64,000 nucleotides of DNA. It comes from Citreimonas salinaria (lineage in GTDB: Bacteria; Pseudomonadota; Alphaproteobacteria; Rhodobacterales; Rhodobacteraceae). A program made the position numbers and the translations under genes. Location of the stretch: NCBI RefSeq assembly GCF_900107235.1, contig NZ_FNPF01000001.1, forward strand, positions 434,001 through 498,000, given 5' to 3'. Shown one piece after another: positions 8,539 through 17,304 of the stretch (positions are counted from its first letter, which is position 1; each line of letters begins with the position of its first letter). Under the pieces are notes generated by a model. That model was not told where the DNA came from and made no database searches. It saw nothing but the letters and a program-made list of their open reading frames with translations.

Positions 8539-9190
8539 AGCCCTGGTTCTGGATTTCGGCGGCGTGATCTCGCGCACCCTATTCGAGACCCACGCGCTCA
8601 GCGAGAAGGCGCTTGGCCTGCCGCCCGGAACGCTGGACTGGCAGGGCCCCTTCGCGCCCGAGACCGATCCGCTGTGGCGGCGCATGCAGGCCGACGAGAT
8701 CACAGAGCGCGACTACTGGCGCACCCGTACCGCGGAAGTTGCCGCGCTCGTGGGCGCGGACTGGACGCAGATGTCGGACTTCGTGTGCGCGGCCCGCGGG
8801 GCCGCCCCGTCCGAGGTGATCCGCCCCGAGGCGCTGGCGGCCATGGACGCAGCAAAGGCCGAAGGCGCCCGACTGGCGGTGCTGTCGAACGAGCTCGACC
8901 TGTTCTACGGCGCGGATTTCCGCGCCAAGCTGCCGTTCCTGGCCGACTTCGACGTCATCGTGGACGCCACCTATTCCGGCATCCTGAAGCCCGACCCGCG
9001 CGCCTACGCGGCGGTGACCGAGGCGCTGGCACTGCCGCCCGCGGCCTGCGTCTTCGTCGACGACCAGATGCGCAACATCCAGGGGGCAGAGGCCGCGGGC
9101 CTCGTGCCCGTCCATTTCGACGTACGCCGGCCCGGCGACAGCTTCGACCGGGCGCTCGATGCGCTCGGGATAAGAGGGAGACGATCATGA
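8531..9190 (+). CDS. HAD-superfamily hydrolase
   Basis: A 219-residue HAD-IA type protein. Motif I is LDFGGV (nucleophile Asp at about residue 8; the second motif Asp is Gly, as in the epoxide-hydrolase-N-terminal phosphatase subgroup). Motif II is VLSNE, motif III Lys lies in GILKPDPRAY, and motif IV is VFVDDQ. The start overlaps the end of the IclR gene by eight bases, and the aminotransferase ATG overlaps its end by four. A phosphatase or dehalogenase-like activity on a small metabolite is likely; the substrate is unknown. Confidence 0.85.
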   Translation: MPEALVLDFGGVISRTLFETHALSEKALGLPPGTLDWQGPFAPETDPLWRRMQADEITERDYWRTRTAEVAALVGADWTQMSDFVCAARGAAPSEVIRPEALAAMDAAKAEGARLAVLSNELDLFYGADFRAKLPFLADFDVIVDATYSGILKPDPRAYAAVTEALALPPAACVFVDDQMRNIQGAEAAGLVPVHFDVRRPGDSFDRALDALGIRGRRS

Positions 9191-10542
9191 AAGACGGCAA
9201 TTTCCTGCGCGAGAACAACGCAAAGCACTTCTGGCAGCCCATGGCGCACCCGGCCGAAAGCCTAGCCAACCCTCCGGTGATCGTCACCGAGGCGCAGGGT
9301 GTGCGTATCCGCGACGTGGACGGGCACGAGACCGTCGACGCGGTGGGCGGGCTGTGGAACGTCAACCTGGGCTTTTCGTGCAAGCCGGTGAAGGATGCCA
9401 TCGCGGCGCAGCTTGAACGCCTGCCGTTCTACTCCACCTTCCGCGGCACGACCAACGACGCGGCGGTCGAACTGTCCTGGATGCTGCGCGACTTCTTCGC
9501 GCCCGACGGCATGGCGCGCTGCTTCTACACCTCGGGCGGGTCGGATTCGGTCGAGGTCGCGCTGCGGCTGGCGCGCCAGTATCACAAGATCCGCGGCGAG
9601 GGCGGGCGCACCAAGTATCTCAGCCTCAAGAAGGGCTATCACGGCACGCACACGCTGGGCGCCTCGGTCAACGGCAACGCCAATTTCCGCACCCAGTACG
9701 AGCCCCTGATGCCGGGCTGCTTCCACGTGCCGGCCCCCTACACCTACCGCAATCCGTTCGACGAATCGAACCCCGAGAAGCTGGCGCAGCTGTGCCTTGC
9801 CGCGCTCGAGGACGAGATCAGGTTCCAGGGCGCCGAGACCATCGCCGCCTTCATCATGGAGCCGATCCTGGGCGCGGGCGGGGTCATTCCGCCGCATGAA
9901 AGCTTCATGCCAGGCGTCCGCGCGATCTGCGACAAGTACGGCATCCTGCTGGTCGCCGACGAGGTCGTCTGCGCCTTCGGCCGCACCGGCGACTGGACGG
10001 GCTCGCGCCACTGGGGGGTGAAGCCCGACATGATGTGCATCGCCAAGGCGATCACGAACGGCTATTTCCCCTTCGGCGCCGTGATGATCGGCGAGGCCCT
10101 GGCCGAGGCCTTCGAGGGCGACGGATCGGGCAAGGGCTCGATCGGGTCCGGCTACACCTATTCCGGCCATCCGGTGGGCGCCGCCGCCGCCATCGCTTGC
10201 CTGCACGAGACCGAGCGCCTGCAGGTCAAGGACAACGCCGCCGCGCGGGGCATGCAGCTTCACGAGGGTCTGCTGAAGCTGAAGGAGCGCCATGAACTGA
10301 TCGGCGACGTGCGCGGCGGTCACGGCCTGATGTGCGCGGTCGAACTGGTGTCGGACCGCGAAGCGAAGACGCCTGCCGACAAGAAGACCGCCACGGCCGT
10401 GGCCAAGGCCGCCTATGAGGACGGCGTGATGCTGCGCGTGTCGGGCAACAACATCATCCTGTCGCCCTCGCTGATCATCGAAGAGGCCGACATCGACAAG
10501 ATCATCTCGGCAATCGGGACGGGCCTGTCCGCCGCTTCCTGA
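9187..10542 (+). CDS. Class III (omega) aminotransferase
   Basis: A 451-residue PLP-dependent fold-type I aminotransferase of the omega-amino acid:pyruvate/polyamine group. It has the SGGSDSVEVALRLARQY helix, LVADEVVCAFGRTG with the PLP-contacting Asp, and the Schiff-base Lys in CIAKAITNGYFPFG. ATG 9187 overlaps the HAD stop. Oxidative removal of a terminal amino group would give an aldehyde that the neighbouring ALDH could oxidise. It differs clearly from the second class III aminotransferase at 17301, so the two are likely to have different substrates. Confidence 0.9.
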   Translation: MKDGNFLRENNAKHFWQPMAHPAESLANPPVIVTEAQGVRIRDVDGHETVDAVGGLWNVNLGFSCKPVKDAIAAQLERLPFYSTFRGTTNDAAVELSWMLRDFFAPDGMARCFYTSGGSDSVEVALRLARQYHKIRGEGGRTKYLSLKKGYHGTHTLGASVNGNANFRTQYEPLMPGCFHVPAPYTYRNPFDESNPEKLAQLCLAALEDEIRFQGAETIAAFIMEPILGAGGVIPPHESFMPGVRAICDKYGILLVADEVVCAFGRTGDWTGSRHWGVKPDMMCIAKAITNGYFPFGAVMIGEALAEAFEGDGSGKGSIGSGYTYSGHPVGAAAAIACLHETERLQVKDNAAARGMQLHEGLLKLKERHELIGDVRGGHGLMCAVELVSDREAKTPADKKTATAVAKAAYEDGVMLRVSGNNIILSPSLIIEEADIDKIISAIGTGLSAAS

Positions 10543-10554
10543 CCGAGCCGCCGA

Positions 10555-11601
10555 AGCGCGACATAGTAGATCAGCGACACCGCCAGCCGGTCCTTGTCGA
10601 CCACGGTGATGTAGACCGTGTCGCGGTGCAGCGCCTCGGCGGGGCGGGGCGCGGCGGTGCCGGCCTTCTTCGGGTCGATCTGCGCCGCCAGCCTGTCGGC
10701 CAGCGCGTCCGACAGCAGCGTCTCATCGTAGGGACGGCCGGAGACGGGGTCGCTCGGGAACATGTTGCGCACGCCGTAGGCGAGGCGCGTCGCCTCGGTC
10801 TGGAGGTGGATGCGCGCGGCGCTGTCGGGTGCGAGGCCCGCGATGTCGAACCGTTCGAGGATGGCGGCGATCAGCTGCGCTGTGTCGCCTTGGGTGTTGG
10901 GCGGCAGCTCGACCAGGTCGTGGCCGCGATAGCCGCGTCGCACCGGGTCGACCGGCGTGGCGGTGGTGTTGGCGAAATCTTCGGCGCGGTGAAGGCCGCC
11001 ATGGGCGCGCAGCGTGACGACGATGTCCTCCATGATCTCGCCGCGGTAGAACGCTTCGGCGCCGTCGGGGGCGATGAGCCTCAGGGCGGCGGCCTGCGGA
11101 GCCGAGGCGAAGCGGCTGCCGGCCTTGTAGGGCTTGCCGCCATCCGTGAAATGCGTGCGCCCCGGGCCGATCAGCCGGTCGCCGAAGGTGGCCCAGTCCA
11201 GCGCGGTGCGGTGATAGACGGGAATGCCGTTCTCCGCGTGGTGGATGGCCGGTGCCAGCACCTCGGCGAGGCTCATCTTGCCGCGGGTGCTCACCAGCCG
11301 GTCGAACGCGTCCACGGCGCCGGGTACGGTTACGCCGTGGGAGGAATCCAGCCGGATCGTGTCGTGCCCCTGCTCGCGCAGGCGCGCCGCGTCCAGCGCC
11401 GCCGGCGCGCGGCCCGAGCCGTTCAGGCCGGACACCGATCCGGTCGCCGGGTCGTGGATGATGGCGAAGACGTCGCCGCCGAGGCCGGTCATCGGCGGCT
11501 CGCAGATGCCCAGGACCACGGCGCCCGCCACGGCCGCGTCGACCGCGTTGCCCCCTGCGCGCAGGATATCCAGCGCGGCCGGGGCCCTGGTAGTCGTGCA
11601 T
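10555..11601 (-). pseudogene. Gamma-glutamyltransferase remnant
   Basis: Clear GGT family sequence in one frame (AALDILRAGGNAVDAAVAGA, EPPMTGLGGDVFA, then ELPPNTQGDTAQL), but broken at both ends. The ATG at 11601 has a good RBS (GGAAAGGAAG) and encodes MHDYQGPGR. The sequence then joins AALDIL out of frame, as if about 20 residues plus a non-multiple of three were deleted. At the other end homology stops shortly after RDTVYITVVDKD, which contains the expected Thr nucleophile, and runs into the 3' end of the aminotransferase gene. Most of the small subunit (roughly 190 residues) is missing. It cannot make a working enzyme. Confidence 0.85.
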
Positions 11602-11627
11602 CGTCAGTCTTCCTTTCCCGCAAAGAG

Positions 11628-12284
11628 CTAGGTTCCGTTGCGTTCCTGGGCCAGCGGCAGAAGTTCCTGAAGGCTCAGGTAGTTGTGACCCACATGCTCG
11701 ATCATCAGGGCGCGCGCGTTGGCGGCGTCACCGTCGAGGATGGCCTCGGCGATGGCGCTGTGCTGCCGGTGCGGCACGGTCAGGTCGATGAGGTCGCTGT
11801 CGAAGATGAATCCGATCGCGCTGTAGGGGCTGACCTTGATCCGGGTCTCGCGCGCGAGCGCGGTGATCATCCAGTTGCGCGCACCGCTGTGGATCAGGGC
11901 GTGAAATTCGTCGTCGATCTCCTGCGCCTCGGGGCCGTTGCCCGCGTCGCAGACCTGGCGCGAGATCTCCATCAGCGCCTTGACGCGCAGCCTTCGCGCC
12001 TCGCTCAGCCGTTGCGCCGCGTATGAGGCGCACAGCCCCTCGATCTCGCCCATCGCCTCGAAGGCCTCGCTCAGCTCGTTCTCGCTCATCCGGCGCACGA
12101 TGGCCGAGCGGCGCGGCCGAAGCTGGACAAGCCCCGAACTGGACAATTTCTGGATCGCCTCGCGGATGGGCATACGCGAAACGTCGAGTTTCTCAGCGAG
12201 CGACTGCTCGTCCAGCCGGTCGCCCGGCCGCAAGGTGCCGCGAACGATCATTTCGGCAATGCTTTTGCTGATCCCTTTTTCCAA
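11628..12284 (-). CDS. GntR family regulator (FCD/FadR type)
   Basis: A 218-residue regulator: N-terminal winged HTH (GISKSIAEMIVRGTLRPGDRL, then VSRMPIREAIQKL) followed by an all-helical FCD domain with spaced Asp/His residues. I use the TTG at 12284 because AGAGGAGG lies eight bases upstream and the residues before it are atypical. It sits directly upstream of the GGT remnant and downstream of the SDR-TctABC genes on the same strand. An ATACGA/TCGTAT inverted repeat lies upstream, suggesting autoregulation. Confidence 0.88.
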   Translation of the reverse strand: MEKGISKSIAEMIVRGTLRPGDRLDEQSLAEKLDVSRMPIREAIQKLSSSGLVQLRPRRSAIVRRMSENELSEAFEAMGEIEGLCASYAAQRLSEARRLRVKALMEISRQVCDAGNGPEAQEIDDEFHALIHSGARNWMITALARETRIKVSPYSAIGFIFDSDLIDLTVPHRQHSAIAEAILDGDAANARALMIEHVGHNYLSLQELLPLAQERNGT

Positions 12285-12344
12285 TCCGCGCCTCCTCTGG
12301 TTGCCGCAAGGGAAACAGCACTTTGTGCGGGTCAAGAATATTGT

Positions 12345-12362
12345 ATACGATTTTTTTCGTAT
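12345..12362. promoter_or_regulatory. GntR operator candidate
   Basis: Arms ATACGA and TCGTAT separated by six T residues, overlapping TTGTATAC (12341-12348), which resembles FCD-type GntR sites. It lies about 60 bases upstream of the GntR start, in an AT-rich island. Confidence 0.5.
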
Positions 12363-12423
12363 CGCACACGAAGCACCCGCCGCATGCGCTAGCAACTGGC
12401 GCTGCTTCGGCCCCTAGGCCCTG

Positions 12424-13218
12424 TCAGTCTTCGGAAAAGGCGATGGTCGGGACGTCGACCACGGTCGCGCCGCCATCGACGGTCAGGACGGCGCCGGTGA
12501 TCATCGCCGCCTCGTCCGAGCACAGGAAGGCGGCCGCGCTGGCCACGTCGTCCGCCGCGGCCGGCCGGCCCAGCGGCACGTCGCGAGTCACCAGCGCGTA
12601 GGCCTCGTCGACCGAAGCCAGCCCGCGCCGCTGCATCAGCTCCGCCATTTCGCTGTCGGCCATCTCGGTACGAACCCAGCCCGGGCAGATCGTGTTGCAG
12701 CGCACGCCCTTGGGCCCGTAGTCGCGGGTGATGGACTTCGCCAGCCCGATCAGCGCGTGCTTCATCGTGACGTAGCCGCAGGCCTCGGGCCCGGCGGCAA
12801 GGCCAGCGATCGACGACATCATCAGGATGTTGCCGCGTCGCGCGATAAGGTCGGGCAGGGCGGCGCGCGCGGTCACTATCGCCGTGTTCAGGTTCGCCTG
12901 CACCGAGGCATTCCAGTCCTCGTCGCTGTTGTCCTGCAACGTGCCGAAGCCGAAGCCGCCGGCATTGCAAACCAGCACGTCCAGCGGGCCGAGGCGGTCG
13001 TGGATGCGCGCCAGCGCGTCGGCCACCTGCCCGGACGAGGCGGCATCGGCCGGCACCGCCAGTCCGCCGATGGCGTCCGCCGCGGCCTTCAGCGGCTCGG
13101 CGCGCCGGCCCATCAGCGCGACCCGCGCGCCTTCGGATGCGAACCTGCGGGCCATCGCGGCGCCGATGCCGGTGCCGGCGCCGGTGATCAGAACGGTCTT
13201 GTCGGTGTAGCGCGCCAT
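12424..13218 (-). CDS. SDR family oxidoreductase
   Basis: A 264-residue classical short-chain dehydrogenase/reductase. It has the Rossmann motif TGAGTGIG (about 12-19), CNAGG, catalytic Ser in MMSS, Tyr and Lys in YVTMK, and a VDGGAT end. It is 21 bases downstream of tctA on the same strand, so it is probably the last gene of the tctC-tctB-tctA-SDR transcript and acts on the imported acid or its hydroxy/keto derivative. Confidence 0.9.
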   Translation of the reverse strand: MARYTDKTVLITGAGTGIGAAMARRFASEGARVALMGRRAEPLKAAADAIGGLAVPADAASSGQVADALARIHDRLGPLDVLVCNAGGFGFGTLQDNSDEDWNASVQANLNTAIVTARAALPDLIARRGNILMMSSIAGLAAGPEACGYVTMKHALIGLAKSITRDYGPKGVRCNTICPGWVRTEMADSEMAELMQRRGLASVDEAYALVTRDVPLGRPAAADDVASAAAFLCSDEAAMITGAVLTVDGGATVVDVPTIAFSED

Positions 13219-13239
13219 GGTCTCGTCGCTCCCTGTGTG

Positions 13240-14763
13240 TCAGCGTTGCTGCGTGTCGTGGCTGTCGTGGTCGCGTTCGCTCTCGGGCAGCCGGCTGCGC
13301 CGTTCGCGGATCACGCCCCAGACGTGGAAGCCGATCAGCAGCACGATCGCCACGGCGAGCCCCGCGGCGATCGGCCGGTCCACGAAATCCAGCGGCTCGC
13401 GCACCCGCGCCATGGCCGAACGCAGCTTGACCTCCATGATGCCGCCCAGGACCATGCCCAGGATGATCGGCACGACCGGCAGGTTCTGCCGCTTCAGCAC
13501 CAGCCCCAGCATTCCGAATCCGGCCGCCATCACGCAATCGGTGACCGAGTTGCGCAGCGAATAGACCCCCACGAAGGACAGCGTCAGGATGATCATCCCG
13601 AGGAACCGCGTCGGTATGCGGATGATCCGCGTCAGGGCGTTCGACGAGAACCCGATGAACACCACGACGATGACGTTCAGCAGCAGCATCGCCGCGAACA
13701 GCGCGTAGATGAAGTCGAGTTGGTCGCGGAACAGCGCCGGGCCGGGCACCACGTTGTGCACGTAGAAGACCGACAGCATCATCGCGGTCAGCGCCTCGCC
13801 GGGGATGCCCAGCGCCAGGAGCGGGATCATCGCGGCGGCGGGCACCGCGTTGTTGGCGGATTCGGACGCGACGAGGCCTTCTTCGCTGCCCTTGCCGAAC
13901 AATTCCGGGGTCTTCGAGGTCTTCTGCGCGTGAGTGTAGCTGAGGAACTGGGCCGTGAACTCTCCGACGCCGGGGATCATGCCCATCATCACGCCGATGC
14001 CCGACCCGACCCCGGCGATGCGCTTGAACCGGAAGACCCGAAGCATCGCGGTGAACATGTTGCCGTCGATGCGCTGACTGTCCGGCGACTGGTCCGGCTG
14101 CGACAACAGCAGGAAAGCCTGGCTCAGCGCAAAGAGGCCCAGCACGACGACGATCAGGTCGAAACCCGACTGCAGCGCGTCCAGACCGAAGGTGAAGCGC
14201 TGGGTGTAGCGCACCGGCTCCAACCCGACGGTGCCGAGGAAGATGCCGAAGGCCGCCAGCGATCCGGCGGCGAAGGTCTGCCCGCGATGGGCGATGACGA
14301 CCAGGACGATCCCCAGAAGTGCTGCCAGGAATATCTCGCGCGAGCCGAAGAGCGGCGCGATCTTGGCCAGCAGCGGCGACAGCAGGATCAGCGCGGCGAT
14401 CGACAGCACGCCGCTGACGAAGGACGCGCCGTAGGCCAGCCCCAGTGCGTGCAGTGCCTTGCCCTGGCGGGTCATCGGGTAGCCGTCATAGGTGGTCAGC
14501 GCGTTCACCGCGGTGCCGGGCGTGTTGATCAGGATCGCCGGAAGCGAGCCGCCGTACATCGACGATCCGTAGATGCCCAGAAGCATGGTCAGCCCGACCA
14601 GCGGGTCCATCGAGAAGGTCGCCGGCAACAGGATTGCGATGGCGACCGCCGGTCCGACCCCGGGGATCGCGCCGATGATGACGCCACCGACGGAACCGAC
14701 CAGCAGCGCCAGCAGGATCTGGGGGGTTGCCAGCAACCCCAGTCCGGACAGGAAGACTTCCAT
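13240..14763 (-). CDS. tctA: TTT transporter large permease TctA
   Basis: A 507-residue polytopic membrane protein of the tripartite tricarboxylate transporter family. The signature GGVIIGAIPGVGPAVAIAIL lies near the N-terminus (about 24-43) and a second copy-like segment, GVMMGMIPGVGEF, in the second half, as expected for the internal repeat. It forms the inner-membrane transporter with TctB and takes carboxylates from the periplasmic TctC. It starts 10 bases after tctB. Confidence 0.93.
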   Translation of the reverse strand: MEVFLSGLGLLATPQILLALLVGSVGGVIIGAIPGVGPAVAIAILLPATFSMDPLVGLTMLLGIYGSSMYGGSLPAILINTPGTAVNALTTYDGYPMTRQGKALHALGLAYGASFVSGVLSIAALILLSPLLAKIAPLFGSREIFLAALLGIVLVVIAHRGQTFAAGSLAAFGIFLGTVGLEPVRYTQRFTFGLDALQSGFDLIVVVLGLFALSQAFLLLSQPDQSPDSQRIDGNMFTAMLRVFRFKRIAGVGSGIGVMMGMIPGVGEFTAQFLSYTHAQKTSKTPELFGKGSEEGLVASESANNAVPAAAMIPLLALGIPGEALTAMMLSVFYVHNVVPGPALFRDQLDFIYALFAAMLLLNVIVVVFIGFSSNALTRIIRIPTRFLGMIILTLSFVGVYSLRNSVTDCVMAAGFGMLGLVLKRQNLPVVPIILGMVLGGIMEVKLRSAMARVREPLDFVDRPIAAGLAVAIVLLIGFHVWGVIRERRSRLPESERDHDSHDTQQR

Positions 14764-14773
14764 GCGCGCGGCC

Positions 14774-15316
14774 TCAGAAATAGGTCATGATGAAGGTGCG
14801 CGCCGGCCCGGACGGCAGCAGGTCATACACCGCTCCCGCGGGGATGCTGACCTGCAGCATCGACTTGAACAGCACCACCACGAAGACCGCCACGCCCAGG
14901 GCCGCAAGGCTCCAGTTCAGGCCGCGGTAGCCCAGCCGCCATGTCAGCAGAAGCGTGAAGAGGATGGTCGCGGGCAGGTATCCCAGCCAGGGAACGACCG
15001 AGACGTAGACCATGAACCACAGCACGTATTCCAGCGCCTTGACCCACTCCGCGACCTCCTGCCAGCGACCCTCGATCCTCTCGGAGACCAGCGCGCCCAC
15101 CAGGTGCAGCGTCGAGAAGACGACCATGGTGACCACGGCGACGGTCGGCCAGAAGGCGGGCTGCGCGAAGGTCTGCACGCGGGCGACCCAAGTCGTCTGG
15201 GACGGCAGGTTCGCCAGCAGGAACAGCGAAAACAGCAGCGACAGGGCGGCGACGAACATGTCGCCGGGCCGCCGGTAACGCTTGAACAGGTCCTGAAGCG
15301 TCTTGCTGCGCACCAT
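14774..15316 (-). CDS. tctB: TTT transporter small permease TctB
   Basis: A 180-residue membrane protein with four predicted hydrophobic helices, typical of TctB. ATG 15316 is chosen because GGAAGGAAG lies just upstream; an in-frame GTG further up actually contains that RBS. It is located between tctC and tctA. Confidence 0.88.
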   Translation of the reverse strand: MVRSKTLQDLFKRYRRPGDMFVAALSLLFSLFLLANLPSQTTWVARVQTFAQPAFWPTVAVVTMVVFSTLHLVGALVSERIEGRWQEVAEWVKALEYVLWFMVYVSVVPWLGYLPATILFTLLLTWRLGYRGLNWSLAALGVAVFVVVLFKSMLQVSIPAGAVYDLLPSGPARTFIMTYF

Positions 15317-15390
15317 TTGCCGTCTTCCTTCCACCGGCCGTCTGCAAACGAAGGGCGCGCGCAGCCCTATGCCGCGCGCGCCCCAGTGGC

Positions 15391-16332
15391 TTATTCCTCG
15401 AGAAGGGTGGTGATCCGGTCGAGCGCGGCGGCGTCGGACTCGATGCGCTCGGCCGCCTCCTCGGCGCCGATCCAGTAGATCAGCGCGCCGGTCTCCGCCG
15501 CGATCTCCTGGGCCCGATCCGAGTTCATCACCCGCTCGGCCACGTCAGCGATCTTGGTGCGCACGCCCTCGGGCGTATCCTTGTGCACGAACAGCCCGTT
15601 CCACAGGCTGGCGCTCAACTCGGGTACCAGCTCGCCAACCGTCGGCACGTCGGGGGTCAGCGGGATGCGCCGCTCGCCGATCGTGACCAGCACGGTGACG
15701 TCGTCGATGCACGGCAGGATGGACTGCAGGTTGGTGTTGATCACGTCCGCGTCGCCCGAAGCCAGCGTGTTGCAGTCCAGCGCGTCGAAGGCCGTATCGG
15801 CGGCGTATTCCATGCCCTGTACCTTCGCCATGCCAAGCGTGACCTGCGTCGGCACGAGGAACGAGCCGAAATGGCCCAGCACGACGGGATTGTCCTGCGC
15901 ATGCTCCACCAGTCCGTCGATGTCCGAGAACGGCTGCGACTTGAGCGAGGCCAGGACGAAGGGATAGGTCAGGAAGATCCCGACCGGCTCGAACGGGTTG
16001 GGGTCGAGCGCGGGGATGCCGACCATCGGGCCGACCACGGGAACGTCGATCACAAAAGAGCCGATCGTATAGCCGTCCGCCGGGGCCATGGCGACTTCGG
16101 CGGCGCCGGGAAACGGTCCGCCGCCGCCGCCGGGCTTGTTCACGACTGCCGTGGGTACCCCGTAGGTCTCCTGGAATTCCTCGGCGATCAGGCGCGTGAA
16201 GACGTCCTCGAGGTCGCCCGGCGGAAAGGGCACGACGAAGCTGACGGGTTTCTCGGGATATTCGGCAAGGGCAATGCCGGGCAGGGCGGTCGCGGCAAGC
16301 GCGAGGGCGGCCATGGTCTGGAACGACTTCAT
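15391..16332 (-). CDS. tctC: TTT transporter periplasmic binding protein TctC
   Basis: A 313-residue Bug/TctC-family solute receptor. It has a signal peptide (about 1-23, ending ALA before EYPEKP) and the family motifs VPFPPGDLEDVFTR and VVNKPGGGGG. The substrate is probably a carboxylic acid. RBS AGGAGA precedes ATG 16332. It is the promoter-proximal gene of the transporter operon and divergent from the second IclR regulator, with a 21-base perfect palindrome between them. Confidence 0.92.
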   Translation of the reverse strand: MKSFQTMAALALAATALPGIALAEYPEKPVSFVVPFPPGDLEDVFTRLIAEEFQETYGVPTAVVNKPGGGGGPFPGAAEVAMAPADGYTIGSFVIDVPVVGPMVGIPALDPNPFEPVGIFLTYPFVLASLKSQPFSDIDGLVEHAQDNPVVLGHFGSFLVPTQVTLGMAKVQGMEYAADTAFDALDCNTLASGDADVINTNLQSILPCIDDVTVLVTIGERRIPLTPDVPTVGELVPELSASLWNGLFVHKDTPEGVRTKIADVAERVMNSDRAQEIAAETGALIYWIGAEEAAERIESDAAALDRITTLLEE

Positions 16333-16364
16333 CGGAGATCTCCTGTTGGCGCTCGTTTTTTCTT

Positions 16365-16385
16365 GAGTGTCAATATTTGACACTC
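16365..16385. promoter_or_regulatory. Perfect 21-bp palindrome in the tctC-iclR divergent promoter
   Basis: Nine-base arms GAGTGTCAA and TTGACACTC flank TAT. It lies 33 bases upstream of the tctC ATG and about 95 bases before the IclR GTG. It contains a TTGACA -35-like hexamer on both strands. It is the strongest operator candidate in the window and is most likely bound by the IclR regulator next to it. Confidence 0.65.
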
Positions 16386-16479
16386 TATGGTCAAAAATGA
16401 TGGGTCCGCGCCACGGTGCTTGTCAAGAATTGCATTGGACGCGGGACGTTTTTGTTTGCCTCCGCGCAAGGGGTCTGCC

Positions 16480-17304
16480 GTGGGAACGATCACCAAGGCG
16501 TTGCGACTGCTGTCGCATTTTTCATCCGACCGGGCCGAGATCGGCTTGGCCAGCTTCGTGCGGCTCAGCGGTGGCGACAAGGCGACCGTGCGGCGCCACC
16601 TGGTCGAGTTGGAGAAGAACGGCTTTCTCGAACAGAATCCCGAGACGCGCAGCTATCGCCTTGGCCCAGCGCTGCTGCGTCTGGCGTCGGTGCGCGAAAA
16701 GCACTTCCCGATCCGCGCCGCGATCGTACCGGTCGTGGACGACATGGCCGCGCATCTGGGCGAGCTGGTCCATGCCTCGCTGTGGCAGGGAGACGTGATG
16801 TCGCCGCTCTACCATGCCGACGTCTCGCGTCACGGCCTGCGAGTGATCTTCGACGAGGCCGAGCTTCTGCCGCTGCACGCGACCGCGTCCGGGCTGGCGA
16901 TGCTGGCCTTCGGCCCCGAGGGCATCGCGGACACTGTTCTGGGCGCCGATCTTGCGTCCTACACCCCCAGCACGGTCATCGCGCGTTCCGACCTGCAGCA
17001 CCTGATCGAAACCTGCCGCGCCGCCGGCCAAAGCTGCTCGGACGAATTCTTCACCAAGGGCGTGATCTCGTTTGGGATGCCTTTCTTCGGCCCTGCCGGC
17101 GACGCGATCGGCACGCTGGCCGTGGCCTATCCGCGCTCGCGCCAGACACCGTCGCTCGAGGCGCGGGTGATCGCGGCGCTGCGCGACGGCTGCCGCACGA
17201 TCACGCGGGCCTGCGGCGGCACGGTGCCGCCCGCGCTGGCCGAGATCTGGGACCGCGACCTGGCCGGTCCGGGCCAACCGCACGACAGGGGATCCGCTGC
17301 ATGA
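16480..17304 (+). CDS. IclR family transcriptional regulator (copy 2)
   Basis: A 274-residue IclR protein: winged HTH (1-60, with GGDKATVRRHLVELEKNGFL) plus effector domain. GTG 16480 is chosen because AAGGGG lies upstream and it aligns with the start of the paralogue at 7762; an ATG at 16387 would begin right beside the palindrome. It overlaps the aminotransferase ATG by four bases, so regulator, aminotransferase and kinase form one operon. Likely target: its own divergent promoter with tctC. Confidence 0.88.
   Translation: MGTITKALRLLSHFSSDRAEIGLASFVRLSGGDKATVRRHLVELEKNGFLEQNPETRSYRLGPALLRLASVREKHFPIRAAIVPVVDDMAAHLGELVHASLWQGDVMSPLYHADVSRHGLRVIFDEAELLPLHATASGLAMLAFGPEGIADTVLGADLASYTPSTVIARSDLQHLIETCRAAGQSCSDEFFTKGVISFGMPFFGPAGDAIGTLAVAYPRSRQTPSLEARVIAALRDGCRTITRACGGTVPPALAEIWDRDLAGPGQPHDRGSAA

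Noticed and set aside
12757-14790. A 677-codon plus-strand open frame opposite the SDR and tctA genes
   Set aside because: His/Asp/Arg/Gln-rich composition with no motif; the opposite strand carries recognised families.
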